Source: Dyadobacter luteus
Lineage (GTDB): Bacteria; Bacteroidota; Bacteroidia; Cytophagales; Spirosomataceae
Direction: 5' to 3'
DNA length: 64,000 bases
Assembly: GCF_003383615.1 (NCBI RefSeq)
Contig: NZ_QNUL01000023.1
Coordinates: forward strand, 1 to 64,000
A program made the translations under genes and the position numbers. Numbering within the stretch: the first letter of the stretch is position 1; each line of letters starts with the position of its first letter. This document shows, piece by piece, positions 17,407-26,483 of the stretch. The notes under the pieces were generated by a model that had not been told where the DNA came from, did not search any database, and worked only from the letters and a program-made list of their open reading frames with translations.

Positions 17407-20049
17407 TCATTCACTGCGCAAGGTCTTCACCGGATTTAACATCGCTGCTCTGATTGACTGATAGCTTACAGTAAAGAGAGTGATCACAACAGCTCCAAGT
17501 ATAGCTGATGCAAAGATCCACCATGAGAGCGTTGTTTTATATGTGTATTGCTGCAGCCAATGTTGCATGAGCGTGAAGGCAATCGGTATTGCGATTACAC
17601 AGGCGATCGTAACCAGAATCAGGTAATCTTTTGAAAGCATTTGCCATAAGCTGGTAACAGAAGCTCCCAGAACTTTACGGATTCCAATTTCTTTCTGTCG
17701 TTGCTCTGCGGCAAACGAAGACAATCCGAACAGTCCCAGGCAACTGATGAATATGGCTAAGGAAGCAAAGATGGTTGAAAGTTGCCCTATTCTGTTTTCA
17801 GAGCGAAACTTCATGTCATATTCTGCACTGGCGAACTTGTAATCGAAAGGACTACCGGGATTGAATTTCTTGAAGACCGGCTCAATTACTGAAAGTGCCT
17901 GGCTGGCATTCATCTCCGGATTCAAACGGATTTGTAAAAATGATGTCCAATTCTCTTTGAGCATAAATACTGCGGGCTGAACAGGCATGAAAGGAGATCC
18001 TGTGACAACGTCCTGAATTATTCCTATGATAGTGTATTTATTATCGTTCCATTGAACCTTGGTTCCTATAGTTTGCTTTAGTCCCATGAATCTGGCAGCA
18101 CTTTCATTCAGGATCATTGCCGAGGAATCAGTAGAGAAGCTGCGATTGAAATCCCTGCCTTGTTTGATTTGCCAACCTACTGTTTTGCCGTAGTCATGTG
18201 TTATGCCCAAGGTTCCCAGATCGCCCAATTGATCAGGATCTTTGCCGGGCCAGCTAAAACTCGCATCGGTGCTCCAAACTTCGCTGGCAGGGCTTGATGA
18301 TTTTGCAATGTTAATCACCGCTCCTGATTGTAAAAGCTCTTTCCCAAGAGCATCGGCATTTTTCTTCAAGTCGGGAGTATTCATCAATACCGAAATAAGG
18401 CCAGCAGTTTGAAAGCCGACAGGTCTGTTTTTGGCATGTTGAATCTGGCGCAGTACCACGAGTGTTCCGATTACAAGGGTAATAGAAACTGTAAATTGCA
18501 GAATCACCAGAGTCTGACGGGGGATAGCAGCGAATCTGCCTGACGCAAGGACAAGAGCCGAACCAGCACCTTTCAGTACTTTTACTGGCTTAAAGCCTGA
18601 TAAATACAGCGCGGGATAGCTGCCGGCAATTAAACCTGTTAACAGTGTGAAGCCGAAACCAATTAACCAGCTTTGAGTATCCGCCCACGGTAAGGTTATT
18701 TTTTTACCTGCAATCTGATTGAACAGGGGTAGTGATAGCTGCGCCAACAGAATGGCAAGCAAAAAAGCGAACACAGCCGTCATGATCGACTCTGTGAAAA
18801 ACTGAGCAATTAGCTGGCTGCGTACGGAGCCTACTGTCTTGCGAATACCGACCTCCTTAGCGCGTTTTTGTGAGCGTGCCGTAGAAAGGTTCATAAAATT
18901 GATGCACGCCAACAGAAGCACAAATCCCCCGATGATACCAAACAACCATACAAATTGAATCCTTCCCCGAACCTGAACACCGTTGTCCCATTCCGAATAC
19001 AGGTGCCATTTGCTCATCGGGTGTAGGAAAGCTTTGGGATCAAATCTTGCCTCATCTTTGGCATGCCTCATTTTTATCTTTTCAATTTTTGAGTTCACAC
19101 CTTCGAAGCTGACATGAGGAGCAATTTGAACAAACAATAGAAAAGAGTTATTTCCCCAATTCAATTCCGATCTCTTGACCCATGGCTCTTCCTGCAAATA
19201 ATACGCCCATGGAAGAAGAAAGGATATATCAGCAAATTCAGTCGAATGAGGTAGGTCCTGATATATTCCCGCTACTTTGAAATGACTCTTATTGTCGACT
19301 GTAATGAGTTGATTAATCGGATTCTGATCACCAAAAAGGGCATCGGCTGTAGATTTCGAAAGTAGCGCAGTGTTGGGATTTTTGAGTTCGGAAGCGGTGC
19401 CTTTCAATATGTTGAGCGACATCATATCAGGAAATGCAGGTTCTACGCAGTTTCCTTTTCTGGAAATTTTTTTGTCCCCGAACGCCAGTGTGCGATCTTC
19501 TGTCCATGAGGAATTTGCAATAGCGCTGAATTCACCTCCATGCTCATTTTGCAGAGCTTGGTTCATGGGGAGGGGAGTGGCCGGGGTTGTACTGGTAGTG
19601 CCATTGTAGGTTTGATGCTGCATAACCCTTGCAATGCGCTCATAGTTACGATGATATTTATTGAAGCTGAGCTCATCGTTTATCCATAAACTGATCAGCA
19701 AAGTGGTAGCGATACCTACAGATAAACCAACAATATTGATTGTGGAATAAACCGGGCTTTTGGTAAGGTTACGAAGCGCAATTTTAAGATAGTTGTATAG
19801 CATAACTGTATGGCTTTGTTTTGGGTATGGGCTTGGTTTGGATGTGATTATCAGAGGTTTTAGCAAACTGAATACGTCTTTTATATAACGCCATTTTGCC
19901 TCACGTAACCCTGTGGTAGTAACACGCCGGCTGAAAAGTTCTTCGAGGTCGCCTTCCAGCTCATTGCTCAGATCCGCAGGGCACAGCCATTGCAGCAGTA
20001 ATACTGCCCAACGGGGCGGGGTTGGCCGGAATTTATTCTGTTGATTCAT
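17407..20049 (-). CDS. ABC transporter permease of the MacB/FtsX type with permease prefix domain
   Basis: 880 aa. The N-terminal 60 residues (PPRWAVLLLQWLCPADLSNE...) are the permease prefix domain found with PadR partners. Then comes the first membrane segment, an extracytoplasmic MacB-PCD-like region, three-helix FtsX unit (around GIIGGFVLLLACINFMNLST ... ARSQKRAKEVGIRKTVGS), a second such half, and a final FtsX unit with FAAEQRQKEIGIRKVLGAS. The start is chosen at 20049 because ATG there overlaps the PadR stop as ATGA. No ATPase gene is adjacent, so it may work with an unlinked ATPase or as a mechanotransducing/regulatory protein. These permease-PadR pairs are highly expanded in Cytophagales. 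Confidence 0.92.
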   Translation of the reverse strand: MNQQNKFRPTPPRWAVLLLQWLCPADLSNELEGDLEELFSRRVTTTGLREAKWRYIKDVFSLLKPLIITSKPSPYPKQSHTVMLYNYLKIALRNLTKSPVYSTINIVGLSVGIATTLLISLWINDELSFNKYHRNYERIARVMQHQTYNGTTSTTPATPLPMNQALQNEHGGEFSAIANSSWTEDRTLAFGDKKISRKGNCVEPAFPDMMSLNILKGTASELKNPNTALLSKSTADALFGDQNPINQLITVDNKSHFKVAGIYQDLPHSTEFADISFLLPWAYYLQEEPWVKRSELNWGNNSFLLFVQIAPHVSFEGVNSKIEKIKMRHAKDEARFDPKAFLHPMSKWHLYSEWDNGVQVRGRIQFVWLFGIIGGFVLLLACINFMNLSTARSQKRAKEVGIRKTVGSVRSQLIAQFFTESIMTAVFAFLLAILLAQLSLPLFNQIAGKKITLPWADTQSWLIGFGFTLLTGLIAGSYPALYLSGFKPVKVLKGAGSALVLASGRFAAIPRQTLVILQFTVSITLVIGTLVVLRQIQHAKNRPVGFQTAGLISVLMNTPDLKKNADALGKELLQSGAVINIAKSSSPASEVWSTDASFSWPGKDPDQLGDLGTLGITHDYGKTVGWQIKQGRDFNRSFSTDSSAMILNESAARFMGLKQTIGTKVQWNDNKYTIIGIIQDVVTGSPFMPVQPAVFMLKENWTSFLQIRLNPEMNASQALSVIEPVFKKFNPGSPFDYKFASAEYDMKFRSENRIGQLSTIFASLAIFISCLGLFGLSSFAAEQRQKEIGIRKVLGASVTSLWQMLSKDYLILVTIACVIAIPIAFTLMQHWLQQYTYKTTLSWWIFASAILGAVVITLFTVSYQSIRAAMLNPVKTLRSE

Positions 20050-20372
20050 GACCAGCTCATTTTTGGAATAGTGTTCCACATCCTGTTACGAACCTGCCTG
20101 ATTTCCTCCAGTGCGTGGCCGCCAGCCACAGTGACTGTGTATAGTCTCTTACTGCGCCCGCCCCGTTCAGAGGTTGCTCCCCCCATTTCTGATTTTACCA
20201 AACCCTTTTCTTCGAGTCGGTGCAACGCAGTATGTACAGCACCCAGGTTCACATTCCGCTCAGATTGCTGTTCGATTTCCTGGACGACAGCTGCTCCGTA
20301 GGCATCACCTGTACGGATGGCAACGGCCAATAAAACTACTTCTTCGAACTCCCCCAGATAAGTGCCTTTCAT
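20046..20372 (-). CDS. PadR-family regulator paired with the permease
   Basis: 108 aa. The winged-helix core GEFEEVVLLAVAIRTGDAYGAAV, NLGAVHTALHRLEEKGLVKS and GRSKRLYTVTVAGGHALEEI is typical of short PadR proteins (PF03551-type). Its stop overlaps the permease start by four bases (ATGA on the minus strand), strongly suggesting translational coupling and a shared transcript. It probably represses the pair through the symmetric sites upstream. Confidence 0.95.
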   Translation of the reverse strand: MKGTYLGEFEEVVLLAVAIRTGDAYGAAVVQEIEQQSERNVNLGAVHTALHRLEEKGLVKSEMGGATSERGGRSKRLYTVTVAGGHALEEIRQVRNRMWNTIPKMSWS

Positions 20373-20717
20373 GACGACTATGTATTAGTTATATAAATGT
20401 CTGACAAATACCTTGCCGGCTGAACAAAAGTGAACTAATACGCCTGGAAGCGGCTTTCGTTCGAAAAAAATGTTCACTTGTGAACACCTGTCGTTCACCT
20501 TTGGACGACCTGAAAGATCTGATGGATTAAAAATTATGGACACGGAAGATTCTAGGGTAAGTCAGCGAGTGCTGTTCTAATCAGTTGGTTACACAAAGCG
20601 TCTTCTGATTCAAAAGGTATTTGTAGCATTAATCAAAAAACATCACTTAATTGAAGTAAATAGCAATTTTAACTTTGCACAGGGTGTAACGGAAGCTGTA
20701 CCCGGCAAACAAATGAG
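20373..20717. other. Intergenic region between divergent padR and bestrophin genes
   Basis: 345 bases without a credible gene. It holds the perfect inverted repeat TGTTCAC-TT-GTGAACA (20471-20486), a GTGAAC half-site at about 20426 and a GTTCAC half-site at about 20492, a plausible operator array for the PadR protein. The last 100 bases before the bestrophin gene are AT-rich and likely carry its promoter, but I see no full TTTG/TAnnTTTG pair. Confidence 0.5.
20471..20486. promoter_or_regulatory. Perfect 7-base inverted repeat, candidate PadR operator
   Basis: TGTTCACTTGTGAACA, arms of seven bases around TT, about 100 bases upstream of padR, with further GTGAAC/GTTCAC half-sites on either side. 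Assignment to PadR is by position and symmetry only. Confidence 0.45.
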
Positions 20718-21641
20718 ATGATTTTAAGAAAGAAACAGCATTGGTTCAGAATGTTTTTTGTGTGGCACGGCTCTGTTTTACCTCAGTTGCTGCCCAGGCT
20801 GGGTGTATTGTTTTTATTGTCTGTTCTGATCGTATATCTGAAAGGAACCCTTTACGAATATAAGGTGCCGCTCAGTCCTGCGCCGTTTACTATCTTTGGT
20901 ATAGCACTGGCCCTGTTTCTGGGATTCCGGAATAGTGCCAGCTACGACAGGTTCTGGGAGGGGAGAAAACTTTGGGGAGCGCTGTTGAATGATACCCGGT
21001 CTTTGGCACGTCAGGCTATTACGCTGACCGGGCACAGCAAGAATGATGAGCAGGTTTTAGCGTTTATCAACATACTGATCGCTTTCACTTATTGTCTGAA
21101 ACATCAGCTGAGAAATACTTCTGCCAGTGAAGATCTTCAGAGATTATTGCCAGGTGAACTTGCCCATAGCATAACAGAAGCTAAATACAAACCGATCGTG
21201 TTGATGATCGAGTTGGGAAATTGGATTCAAAAAGCGCGCATTATGCCTGGTTTCGACTCCATAAGCCAGGTCGCTATGGATGGAAATTTGAATAAACTCT
21301 CAGATATAGTGGGAGGTTGTGAAAGAATCGCATCCACACCTATCCCTTATACCTACCAGGTTCTGCTGCACAGGACTGTCTATCTGTATTGCTTTCTGCT
21401 TCCATTCGGTTTAGTTGACAGTCTGGGTTGGATCACACCGCTGATTACAGTCTTTATCGGCTATACTTTTGTTGCCTTCGAAGCCATTGCAGATGAGTTG
21501 GAAGAACCTTTCGGTACTGAGCCGAACGATCTGGCTTTGAATGCCATGTGCAGAATGATCGAGACAACGCTGCTTGAAATTGTAGGAAAACCCTTACCTG
21601 AGCAGATACCGGCGCTCTCTGCTGGTCATGTATTTGATTGA
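20718..21641 (+). CDS. Bestrophin family (RFP-TM / UPF0187) channel protein
   Basis: 307 aa. The start HWFRMFFVWHGSVLPQLLPRL, the helix FTIFGIALALFLGFRNSASYDRFWEGRKLWG and the late IPYTYQVLLHRTVYLYCFLLPF ... EEPFGTEPNDLALNAMCRMIE are the conserved blocks of bacterial bestrophins, which form pentameric ion channels in the inner membrane (for example the Klebsiella pneumoniae protein). The acidic DELEEPFG segment corresponds to the region that lines the cytoplasmic pore. Stands alone. Confidence 0.93.
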   Translation: MILRKKQHWFRMFFVWHGSVLPQLLPRLGVLFLLSVLIVYLKGTLYEYKVPLSPAPFTIFGIALALFLGFRNSASYDRFWEGRKLWGALLNDTRSLARQAITLTGHSKNDEQVLAFINILIAFTYCLKHQLRNTSASEDLQRLLPGELAHSITEAKYKPIVLMIELGNWIQKARIMPGFDSISQVAMDGNLNKLSDIVGGCERIASTPIPYTYQVLLHRTVYLYCFLLPFGLVDSLGWITPLITVFIGYTFVAFEAIADELEEPFGTEPNDLALNAMCRMIETTLLEIVGKPLPEQIPALSAGHVFD

Positions 21642-22003
21642 TAGGAATATAGCAAAATTTGGGCTAATTGTGAGCTAAAATAGCGCTATGTTTTTGTAGC
21701 TAACTTGCTTGAATATTACAAAGGGTGTTTTCACCAGGATTTTATACTGGAATCAACGAGGGACTAGTATTTCAATGGACATACAGGGTTGTTCTGAGAA
21801 AGAATTTGTCAACCTGATCATAAATTGGATTAATAATTGACTGGGGAAAGAATAAAGTTGGGCATTCAGACGGAACGTTTTTTTTGTAAAAATCAGCGAG
21901 CTGTTGCTTAGTAAATAAAAAAGATCAGTGGTTTATATTTTAAAAATATATACGTACTGATCTTTAACTCAGGGTCGCTTGAATTCAATATTTTCCGAAG
22001 AAT
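21642..22003. other. Intergenic region, no gene seen
   Basis: 362 AT-rich bases between the bestrophin gene and a convergent lipoprotein gene. The only structured element is the terminator-like repeat at 21920-21965. I found no coding frame or repeat. Confidence 0.5.
21920..21965 (-). terminator. Hairpin downstream of the lipoprotein gene
   Basis: AAAGATCAGT / ACTGATCTTT (perfect 10-base arms) with an inner AT-rich palindrome (ATATTTTAAAAATAT), located 40 bases past the stop of the minus-strand lipoprotein gene. Confidence 0.5.
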
Positions 22004-22765
22004 TTACTGAATCTTAAATGAAATGATATCTTCCTTTCCCTGACGATTTGTCGCCGGGAAAACAAGTTTTTGGGATGTAGGGTCGGAGTAATAATAAATA
22101 TGTTCAGTATCTCCGTAAGCTTTCATGTAGATCGTATCGCCTGTATTGTATTTACTACAATCCTTCACAGCAGATATGCTAAACCTGAGATTATTGTCGC
22201 CGTTACGAACTTTAATGGAACTGGAAACGTCGCGCACCAGATTTGAAATGCGATCAGGTGATACATCTTCTGTATCCTGACGAAAGAAGCGGACATACCT
22301 TTCTTTGCTATCTCCGGTGAAAGAGACATTACACGACACAAATAGCGTGTCTCCGCCTACTGTGCTGGAAAGTGAATTTACAATAACGGGACTGGTTTGG
22401 TGAAACATTACAGTTGTTTTATTAAATCCTTTCTGTATGCTGTCAAATCGTGACCAGGTAAAATATTCTTTGTAATCACCAAATCCTTCTTTTGAATAAA
22501 CCAAGGTAATTAAATCCTGATTTTCGATCTTTGGTAGTTCAAAAAAGCCCTCATCATCAGTAATTGCAGAAATAACAGGATTTGAATTTTCAACTGTAAC
22601 GGTTACTCCGCTTAAAGGTCCTAATAATCTTCCCTGATCATTCAATCCGATGATTGATCCTGTTGAGCGTTCCAGAGCAGTTTGAGGATCAACATTGTTT
22701 GACTCTTTCTTGCAAGATGATAATAGTGCAGAAGCACAGAGTAGAAGGTAAAGGGTAGCTTTCAT
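22004..22765 (-). CDS. Carboxypeptidase-regulatory-like lipoprotein
   Basis: 253 aa. Signal peptide ending in ALLSSC (Cys18). Residues about 36-105 read as a carboxypeptidase-regulatory-like beta-sandwich: GSIIGLNDQGRLLGPLSGVTVTVENS, then ITDDEGFFELPKI. The rest is strand-rich with no signature. In this phylum such domains occur on surface lipoproteins and on TonB receptors. No partner gene adjacent; function unknown. Confidence 0.75.
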   Translation of the reverse strand: MKATLYLLLCASALLSSCKKESNNVDPQTALERSTGSIIGLNDQGRLLGPLSGVTVTVENSNPVISAITDDEGFFELPKIENQDLITLVYSKEGFGDYKEYFTWSRFDSIQKGFNKTTVMFHQTSPVIVNSLSSTVGGDTLFVSCNVSFTGDSKERYVRFFRQDTEDVSPDRISNLVRDVSSSIKVRNGDNNLRFSISAVKDCSKYNTGDTIYMKAYGDTEHIYYYSDPTSQKLVFPATNRQGKEDIISFKIQ

Positions 22766-23051
22766 AAAAGAAGGTTGTTGTGAACCTGGATACTCATTAC
22801 TATCTGATTAACGGAATAAGTTTTGAAATATTATATAGAAATTATCAGTGATATAAATCGTTATATATCTTTCAATCTGTCATGTTATTTGTATAAACTA
22901 AGCGGTTTTAAAAAACCGTTGAAAGTAATAGAGTTGGCGGCAAAATGCAGTTTGGTAAACTAGCGGTGTATTGGATTTATTTCAGCGAAATCAAAACTGC
23001 GTTCCAACGTTTCAATGCCTTCCCGCGTCTCTTTTATTAAACTGAAATATT

Positions 23052-23483
23052 ATGAGACAATTACTGCTATGCTTTTTATTTTTTGTGCTGTTTACCGCGT
23101 GCAACAGAAATAAGGATCCGGAGCCTGCAAAGGAAATTGCGGGTATTGTAGGGAAATGGAAAATGCTCGAAATGCAGTATATGCGAGGTGATTCAATAAT
23201 CATTCAGCCTGGAGACATGGAGGATGTCCCCAATAACGAATTCTCTATACGCTTCGATGGTGTTATGCTTTCAGAGGGCTACGGTTCATGTTGCCCGATT
23301 ACAGAATTTAAAGTTAACGGCGTACTGTTCGAAATTAAACCGGTCAGACAGGTGCCTGTAAACCCGAATTGTGCATATGTTGACTGCATGATGTGTCCTG
23401 ATGTAGCCATTACTCAAGTAGGCGATCAGATGACAATAGCGTGGTGCAATGGAATAACCGGTAAATACGTAAGGGTAAGATAG
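23052..23483 (+). CDS. Lipocalin-like hypothetical lipoprotein
   Basis: 143 aa. Signal peptide MRQLLLCFLFFVLFTAC with Cys17. The mature start EIAGIVGKWKMLEMQY is the pattern of lipocalin-like lipoproteins of Bacteroidota (GxW followed by strands). Six further cysteines (for example in GSCCPITEF and CAYVDCMMC) suggest disulfides or metal binding. Function unknown. It lies just before a transposase remnant. Confidence 0.75.
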   Translation: MRQLLLCFLFFVLFTACNRNKDPEPAKEIAGIVGKWKMLEMQYMRGDSIIIQPGDMEDVPNNEFSIRFDGVMLSEGYGSCCPITEFKVNGVLFEIKPVRQVPVNPNCAYVDCMMCPDVAITQVGDQMTIAWCNGITGKYVRVR

Positions 23484-23488
23484 TTTTA

Positions 23489-23749
23489 AGGCCGAGTCGG
23501 CAAAATCAGACCATAAAAACGCTCTGGGACCATTCTGAAAATGTAGTCAATATTCATGTTTGGGTCGCGATAAGTACATATTTTATAGTAGCTTATCTCA
23601 AACATACTTTGAAAAGCAACCTCTCGATCTATGAGATTATGCAAATAGTGGGCATATCTGTGTTCGACAAAACTCCATCAAAAGAGCTTATTACTGAATG
23701 TCAAATCAATCAAAATGTCGCAGAACAATGGAACCTATTTGATGAGTAA
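23489..23749 (+). pseudogene. C-terminal remnant of an IS4-family transposase
   Basis: A frame ending at TAA 23747-23749 encodes TLWDHSENVVNIHVWVAIST and then VAYLKHTLKSNLSIYEIMQI and VGISVFDKTPSKELI, ending QNVAEQWNLFDE. This is the C-terminal end of an IS4-type (DUF4372-associated) transposase as seen in many Bacteroidota. The DDE catalytic core is missing and no start codon fits, so it is a fossil. No terminal inverted repeats are evident. It lies directly downstream of the left arm of the siderophore cluster. Confidence 0.75.
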
Positions 23750-23773
23750 AACTTAAAGCATCAGTACTAATTA

Positions 23774-23814
23774 AATAAAAAGAAAGTTCCGGTTTAATAA
23801 AAAGAAAGTTCCGG
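23774..23814. repeat. Short tandem direct repeat
   Basis: AATAAAAAGAAAGTTCCGG occurs twice (23774-23792 and 23796-23814) with a three-base gap. It could be a duplication from the insertion sequence event next to it. Confidence 0.6.
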
Positions 23815-23816
23815 GA

Positions 23817-23886
23817 TTTCGATAGGCTCAGCCTGACAGATGTTTCTACTTAATGAGTTATCATTTCCTGTCACCCTGTCGAAGGG
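23817..23886. repeat. Imperfect inverted repeat, interspersed-repeat type
   Basis: Arms TTTCGATAGGCTCAGCCTGACAG-like (23817-23839; 23 bases) and CTGTCACCCTGTCGAAGGG (23868-23886) are mutually inverted with a 6-base difference. The cores TCGAYAGG and CTGACAG/CTGTCA recall the 'GTCATGCTGAGCCTGTCGAA' dispersed elements seen in many bacterial genomes; a related block occurs at 36492-36525. Confidence 0.4.
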
Positions 23887-23926
23887 CTTTGCAAACACTA
23901 TCACTCAATTGGGGATAAGTTTCTGC

Positions 23927-25135
23927 TCAATTCAGCCTCTCCAAGCGCAAAAAGTAGTTGATTTCTCCTGCAAGTTGCAGACCCTTTTTTAAACTTTCGT
24001 TTTCCGGATTGTAGATCCAAACAGCACTTCCTTCTTTATCTGAATTGATGGCGATATGTGCGATCCCATTTTCTACCAGAACGCACTGTTTCCTGGTTCC
24101 TTTGTCAAGAGGAAGTTCCAGTCTTCTGGTAGTTTGCTTAATCAGGTCAAGGACATAATAGTCAAAATGAGGAACCTTCCAATGGTCGTTCACGCCGGTG
24201 AACACTCCCTTACGTTCGGTTCGTACGATTGCTCTGCCTTTTCCCAGATACCATAGCCCGTAACCATGGTTCTGAATAGGAGAGGCGGATATGTTGAAAA
24301 AATAGTCAGGGTCAATCTGGTTATCAGCCTTTTTTATTCTGAGAATACCTGTGGACTTTTCCGGAACATTACCTGTAGCAATGCCAGGGCATGCCAGAAA
24401 GTAAAAATCCCCGCTTTCATCAGTGAAGAAACTTTCCATCGCCGAATTAATACCACCGGGATAGGTGGTACGCGTGTCTTTCAGCCGATTAACAGATTTC
24501 ATTTCAGGATAACTGATCACCTCAGTGTAAAGTGTGTCGCTGGTGGTATAGCTGTGCAGATTGGTAGTGCTGTGGTAGCAGTATCCCACAAAAAGCTTGT
24601 TGTCGAAGAACTTGCTAAAACCTATCGACATCCAGTTATAGTTGCCAAAAGGCCTTGGAATGGGGAGTTCGTTTTGGACGACACTCATATGTTGCACATT
24701 GATTTTGGCATACCTTGCCTTCTTGCTTTTTTCTTCGTACCCAATCAGCATCAGCGTATCTTTACTGATCCAGTTATAATTTTCAATATCGTTGAAGCCT
24801 TCGATTTTGACGGATTTATTTTCTTTGAACAATCCATCAGATATTGTCGATTCGCTGAACATGCCCGTGCGCTGATCAAGACGGTAGTAATGTCCGTCTC
24901 TTACAATAAGATCATGGAAAATACGCTGAGGGTCAGCCAATACTCCTTGTTTTTCAGGGTCAATTATGCCAGAGTCTATGGTATCTGTAGTCACCAGAAA
25001 GTCCTGCCCATTCTTTAATCCCGCATAAATGCTGTACTTTTTTGATGAGGCATCCTCATGATTACTTTGCTTGCAGCCAACAATTGAAAAAAATAAGAAT
25101 GATAAAGAAAGTAGTAAAATAGTGCGAGGGGTCAT
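23927..25135 (-). CDS. DUF4374-like (XusB-type) lipoprotein, left arm
   Basis: 402 aa. Signal peptide ending in FSIVGC (Cys21). The long body is a repetitive, strand-rich, propeller-like domain resembling DUF4374/XusB siderophore-binding lipoproteins: KLFVGYCYHS, DTRTTYPGGINSAMES, GDFYFLACPG, GLWYLGKGRAIVRTE and the end ESLKKGLQLAGE. The same markers occur in the genes at 33448 and 36709, so it is their paralogue and closest to the latter (shared SLKKGL end and FVGY block). In Bacteroides thetaiotaomicron XusB captures Fe-enterobactin at the cell surface. It lies 11 bases after an anti-sigma gene, so a sigma-controlled transcript is likely. Siderophore specificity unknown. Confidence 0.82.
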   Translation of the reverse strand: MTPRTILLLSLSFLFFSIVGCKQSNHEDASSKKYSIYAGLKNGQDFLVTTDTIDSGIIDPEKQGVLADPQRIFHDLIVRDGHYYRLDQRTGMFSESTISDGLFKENKSVKIEGFNDIENYNWISKDTLMLIGYEEKSKKARYAKINVQHMSVVQNELPIPRPFGNYNWMSIGFSKFFDNKLFVGYCYHSTTNLHSYTTSDTLYTEVISYPEMKSVNRLKDTRTTYPGGINSAMESFFTDESGDFYFLACPGIATGNVPEKSTGILRIKKADNQIDPDYFFNISASPIQNHGYGLWYLGKGRAIVRTERKGVFTGVNDHWKVPHFDYYVLDLIKQTTRRLELPLDKGTRKQCVLVENGIAHIAINSDKEGSAVWIYNPENESLKKGLQLAGEINYFLRLERLN

Positions 25136-25146
25136 TGAATAGATTG

Positions 25147-25833
25147 TCAGATGTTGAACTGCTCCATCAGTTGCCGCTTTACGACAGGTGGGAGACTTGT
25201 GAGTGATCCTTCTTCGAGAATGATCATTTCATTTTCATTTTCCGGGCTGTTGTAGTTCAGCGCTATATAATTCTGGCCTTTTTTCAGGAACAGTTTTTCC
25301 TTTTGTTCATCAGGTGCTGCACAAGTACCCTGGATAGTAAATTCGATATCCCGCTTGGGATTGATGAGGACAGCGCCGCAAAAATCTATATTACCCGTAC
25401 TATTGTCTATCTCTATATTGCTCTTCGGGGCGAGGCTAATGGTGTACAGGCTTTCGCTGACATTTTTATTTGTAGTATCAGAGGAATTTTTGAGAACAAA
25501 TACTTCGTCTACCGAAGCCTGCTGTTTGGAGTTATACAGAAAGGTGCCCAAAATGAACACTGCCGCAGCTGCCACAGCAAGTTTCCAGAATGGAATTGAC
25601 CTGACCGAAAACGACGATTTGCTGATTGAAGTCTTTTCCGGCTCAAAAGATTTTATTTCTGCCTGGAGATCTTCCCAAATAGCATCTCTCAGCGTTTTAC
25701 GATCTGTCGCTTTCGGAGCAATAAACTCTTCCTCAGCTTCGTCGTCGAGAAGCCATTCCTCTACCATGAGCATTTCCTCCGGCGTACACTTTCCCGCGTG
25801 ATATTTTTCTATAAGTTCTCTGGTGACCTTCAT
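25147..25833 (-). CDS. Membrane anti-sigma factor of unusual type (left pair)
   Basis: 228 aa. Residues 1-60 (TRELIEKYHAGKCTPEEMLMVEEWL) resemble the FecR/anti-sigma N-terminus that holds an ECF sigma. One membrane helix at 82-100 is followed by a periplasmic part that lacks the usual FecR and DUF4974 domains. Instead it has FCGA at 151-154 and TC at 170-171 with Cys152 and Cys171, which are shared by the right-arm paralogue. Ends NEMIILEEGSL. Located 85 bases after the sigma gene and 11 bases before a DUF4374 lipoprotein, all on the minus strand. Probably senses a receptor or ligand state; the two cysteines could form a disulfide (inference). Confidence 0.8.
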   Translation of the reverse strand: MKVTRELIEKYHAGKCTPEEMLMVEEWLLDDEAEEEFIAPKATDRKTLRDAIWEDLQAEIKSFEPEKTSISKSSFSVRSIPFWKLAVAAAAVFILGTFLYNSKQQASVDEVFVLKNSSDTTNKNVSESLYTISLAPKSNIEIDNSTGNIDFCGAVLINPKRDIEFTIQGTCAAPDEQKEKLFLKKGQNYIALNYNSPENENEMIILEEGSLTSLPPVVKRQLMEQFNI

Positions 25834-25918
25834 GGATAGTCTTTTGCAATGCTATATCGACCCACTTTTAAGTAAAAGTAGCATAAAAAAGATTTTACCG
25901 AATGTGCAGGGTAAAAAA

Positions 25919-26458
25919 CTAGGACAAGTATTCAGAAAGATTGGCTTTAAGCGTAGATAATGCCCTTGAAATGTGATATTCTACAGCTCTTTCAGAGATT
26001 AACAGATTAGATGCAATTTCGCGGTTCGTTAGTCCCTGTTCCCGGCTCATTTTATACACATTGCGGCATTGGCAGGGGAGTGTGTCCACCAGCGTATCTA
26101 CTTTGCTTTTCAGACTATTGTACATGATCTCGTTTTCAGTACAGTGAGAATGATTACAGTAATCTGCCAACGCTTTTTCGTCATGTTCACGACGGCTGGT
26201 TGTATTTCTTATGTACTCAAATACCTTGAATTTAGCTGAGCGTACCAGATACCGCTCAACTGAAGTGGTGATTTCCAGTTCATCTTTTCTTTCCCAAAGT
26301 GACTTGAAAATCTCCTGAACCATTCCCCTCGCCACCTCACTGTCATTGAGGTTGTTGTAGCAGACAGCAAAGACCTTATCCCAGTATTGCAGGTAAATCT
26401 GCCGGAAGGATGACTCATCAATGCGGAATGGAGAAGATTGAATAATTGGATCGCTCAT
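25919..26458 (-). CDS. ECF sigma factor (left pair)
   Basis: 179 aa, sigma-70 ECF type. Region 2 runs DESSFRQIYLQYWDKVFAVC to VARGMVQEIFKSLWERK; region 4 is about 110-170 (LPCQCRNVYKMSREQGLTNR, LLISERAVEYHISRALSTL). It aligns closely with the right-arm sigma at 29594 (PFxIDExSF...). It likely drives the left operon (anti-sigma and DUF4374) and perhaps the right operon. Its own promoter at 26484-26516 has the same layout and dyad as that of the paralogue, suggesting control by one iron-type repressor. Confidence 0.93.
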   Translation of the reverse strand: MSDPIIQSSPFRIDESSFRQIYLQYWDKVFAVCYNNLNDSEVARGMVQEIFKSLWERKDELEITTSVERYLVRSAKFKVFEYIRNTTSRREHDEKALADYCNHSHCTENEIMYNSLKSKVDTLVDTLPCQCRNVYKMSREQGLTNREIASNLLISERAVEYHISRALSTLKANLSEYLS

Positions 26459-26483
26459 GGGAAGACTGAATTCGAACTGACAG

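Noticed and set aside
20373..20717. A short gene starting at the ATG in AAAATGTTCACTTG
   Set aside because: Only a brief frame, overlapping the perfect inverted repeat; it is better explained as a regulatory site.
23484..23926. Complete insertion sequence
   Set aside because: Only the last part of the transposase remains, no terminal repeats or catalytic core seen.
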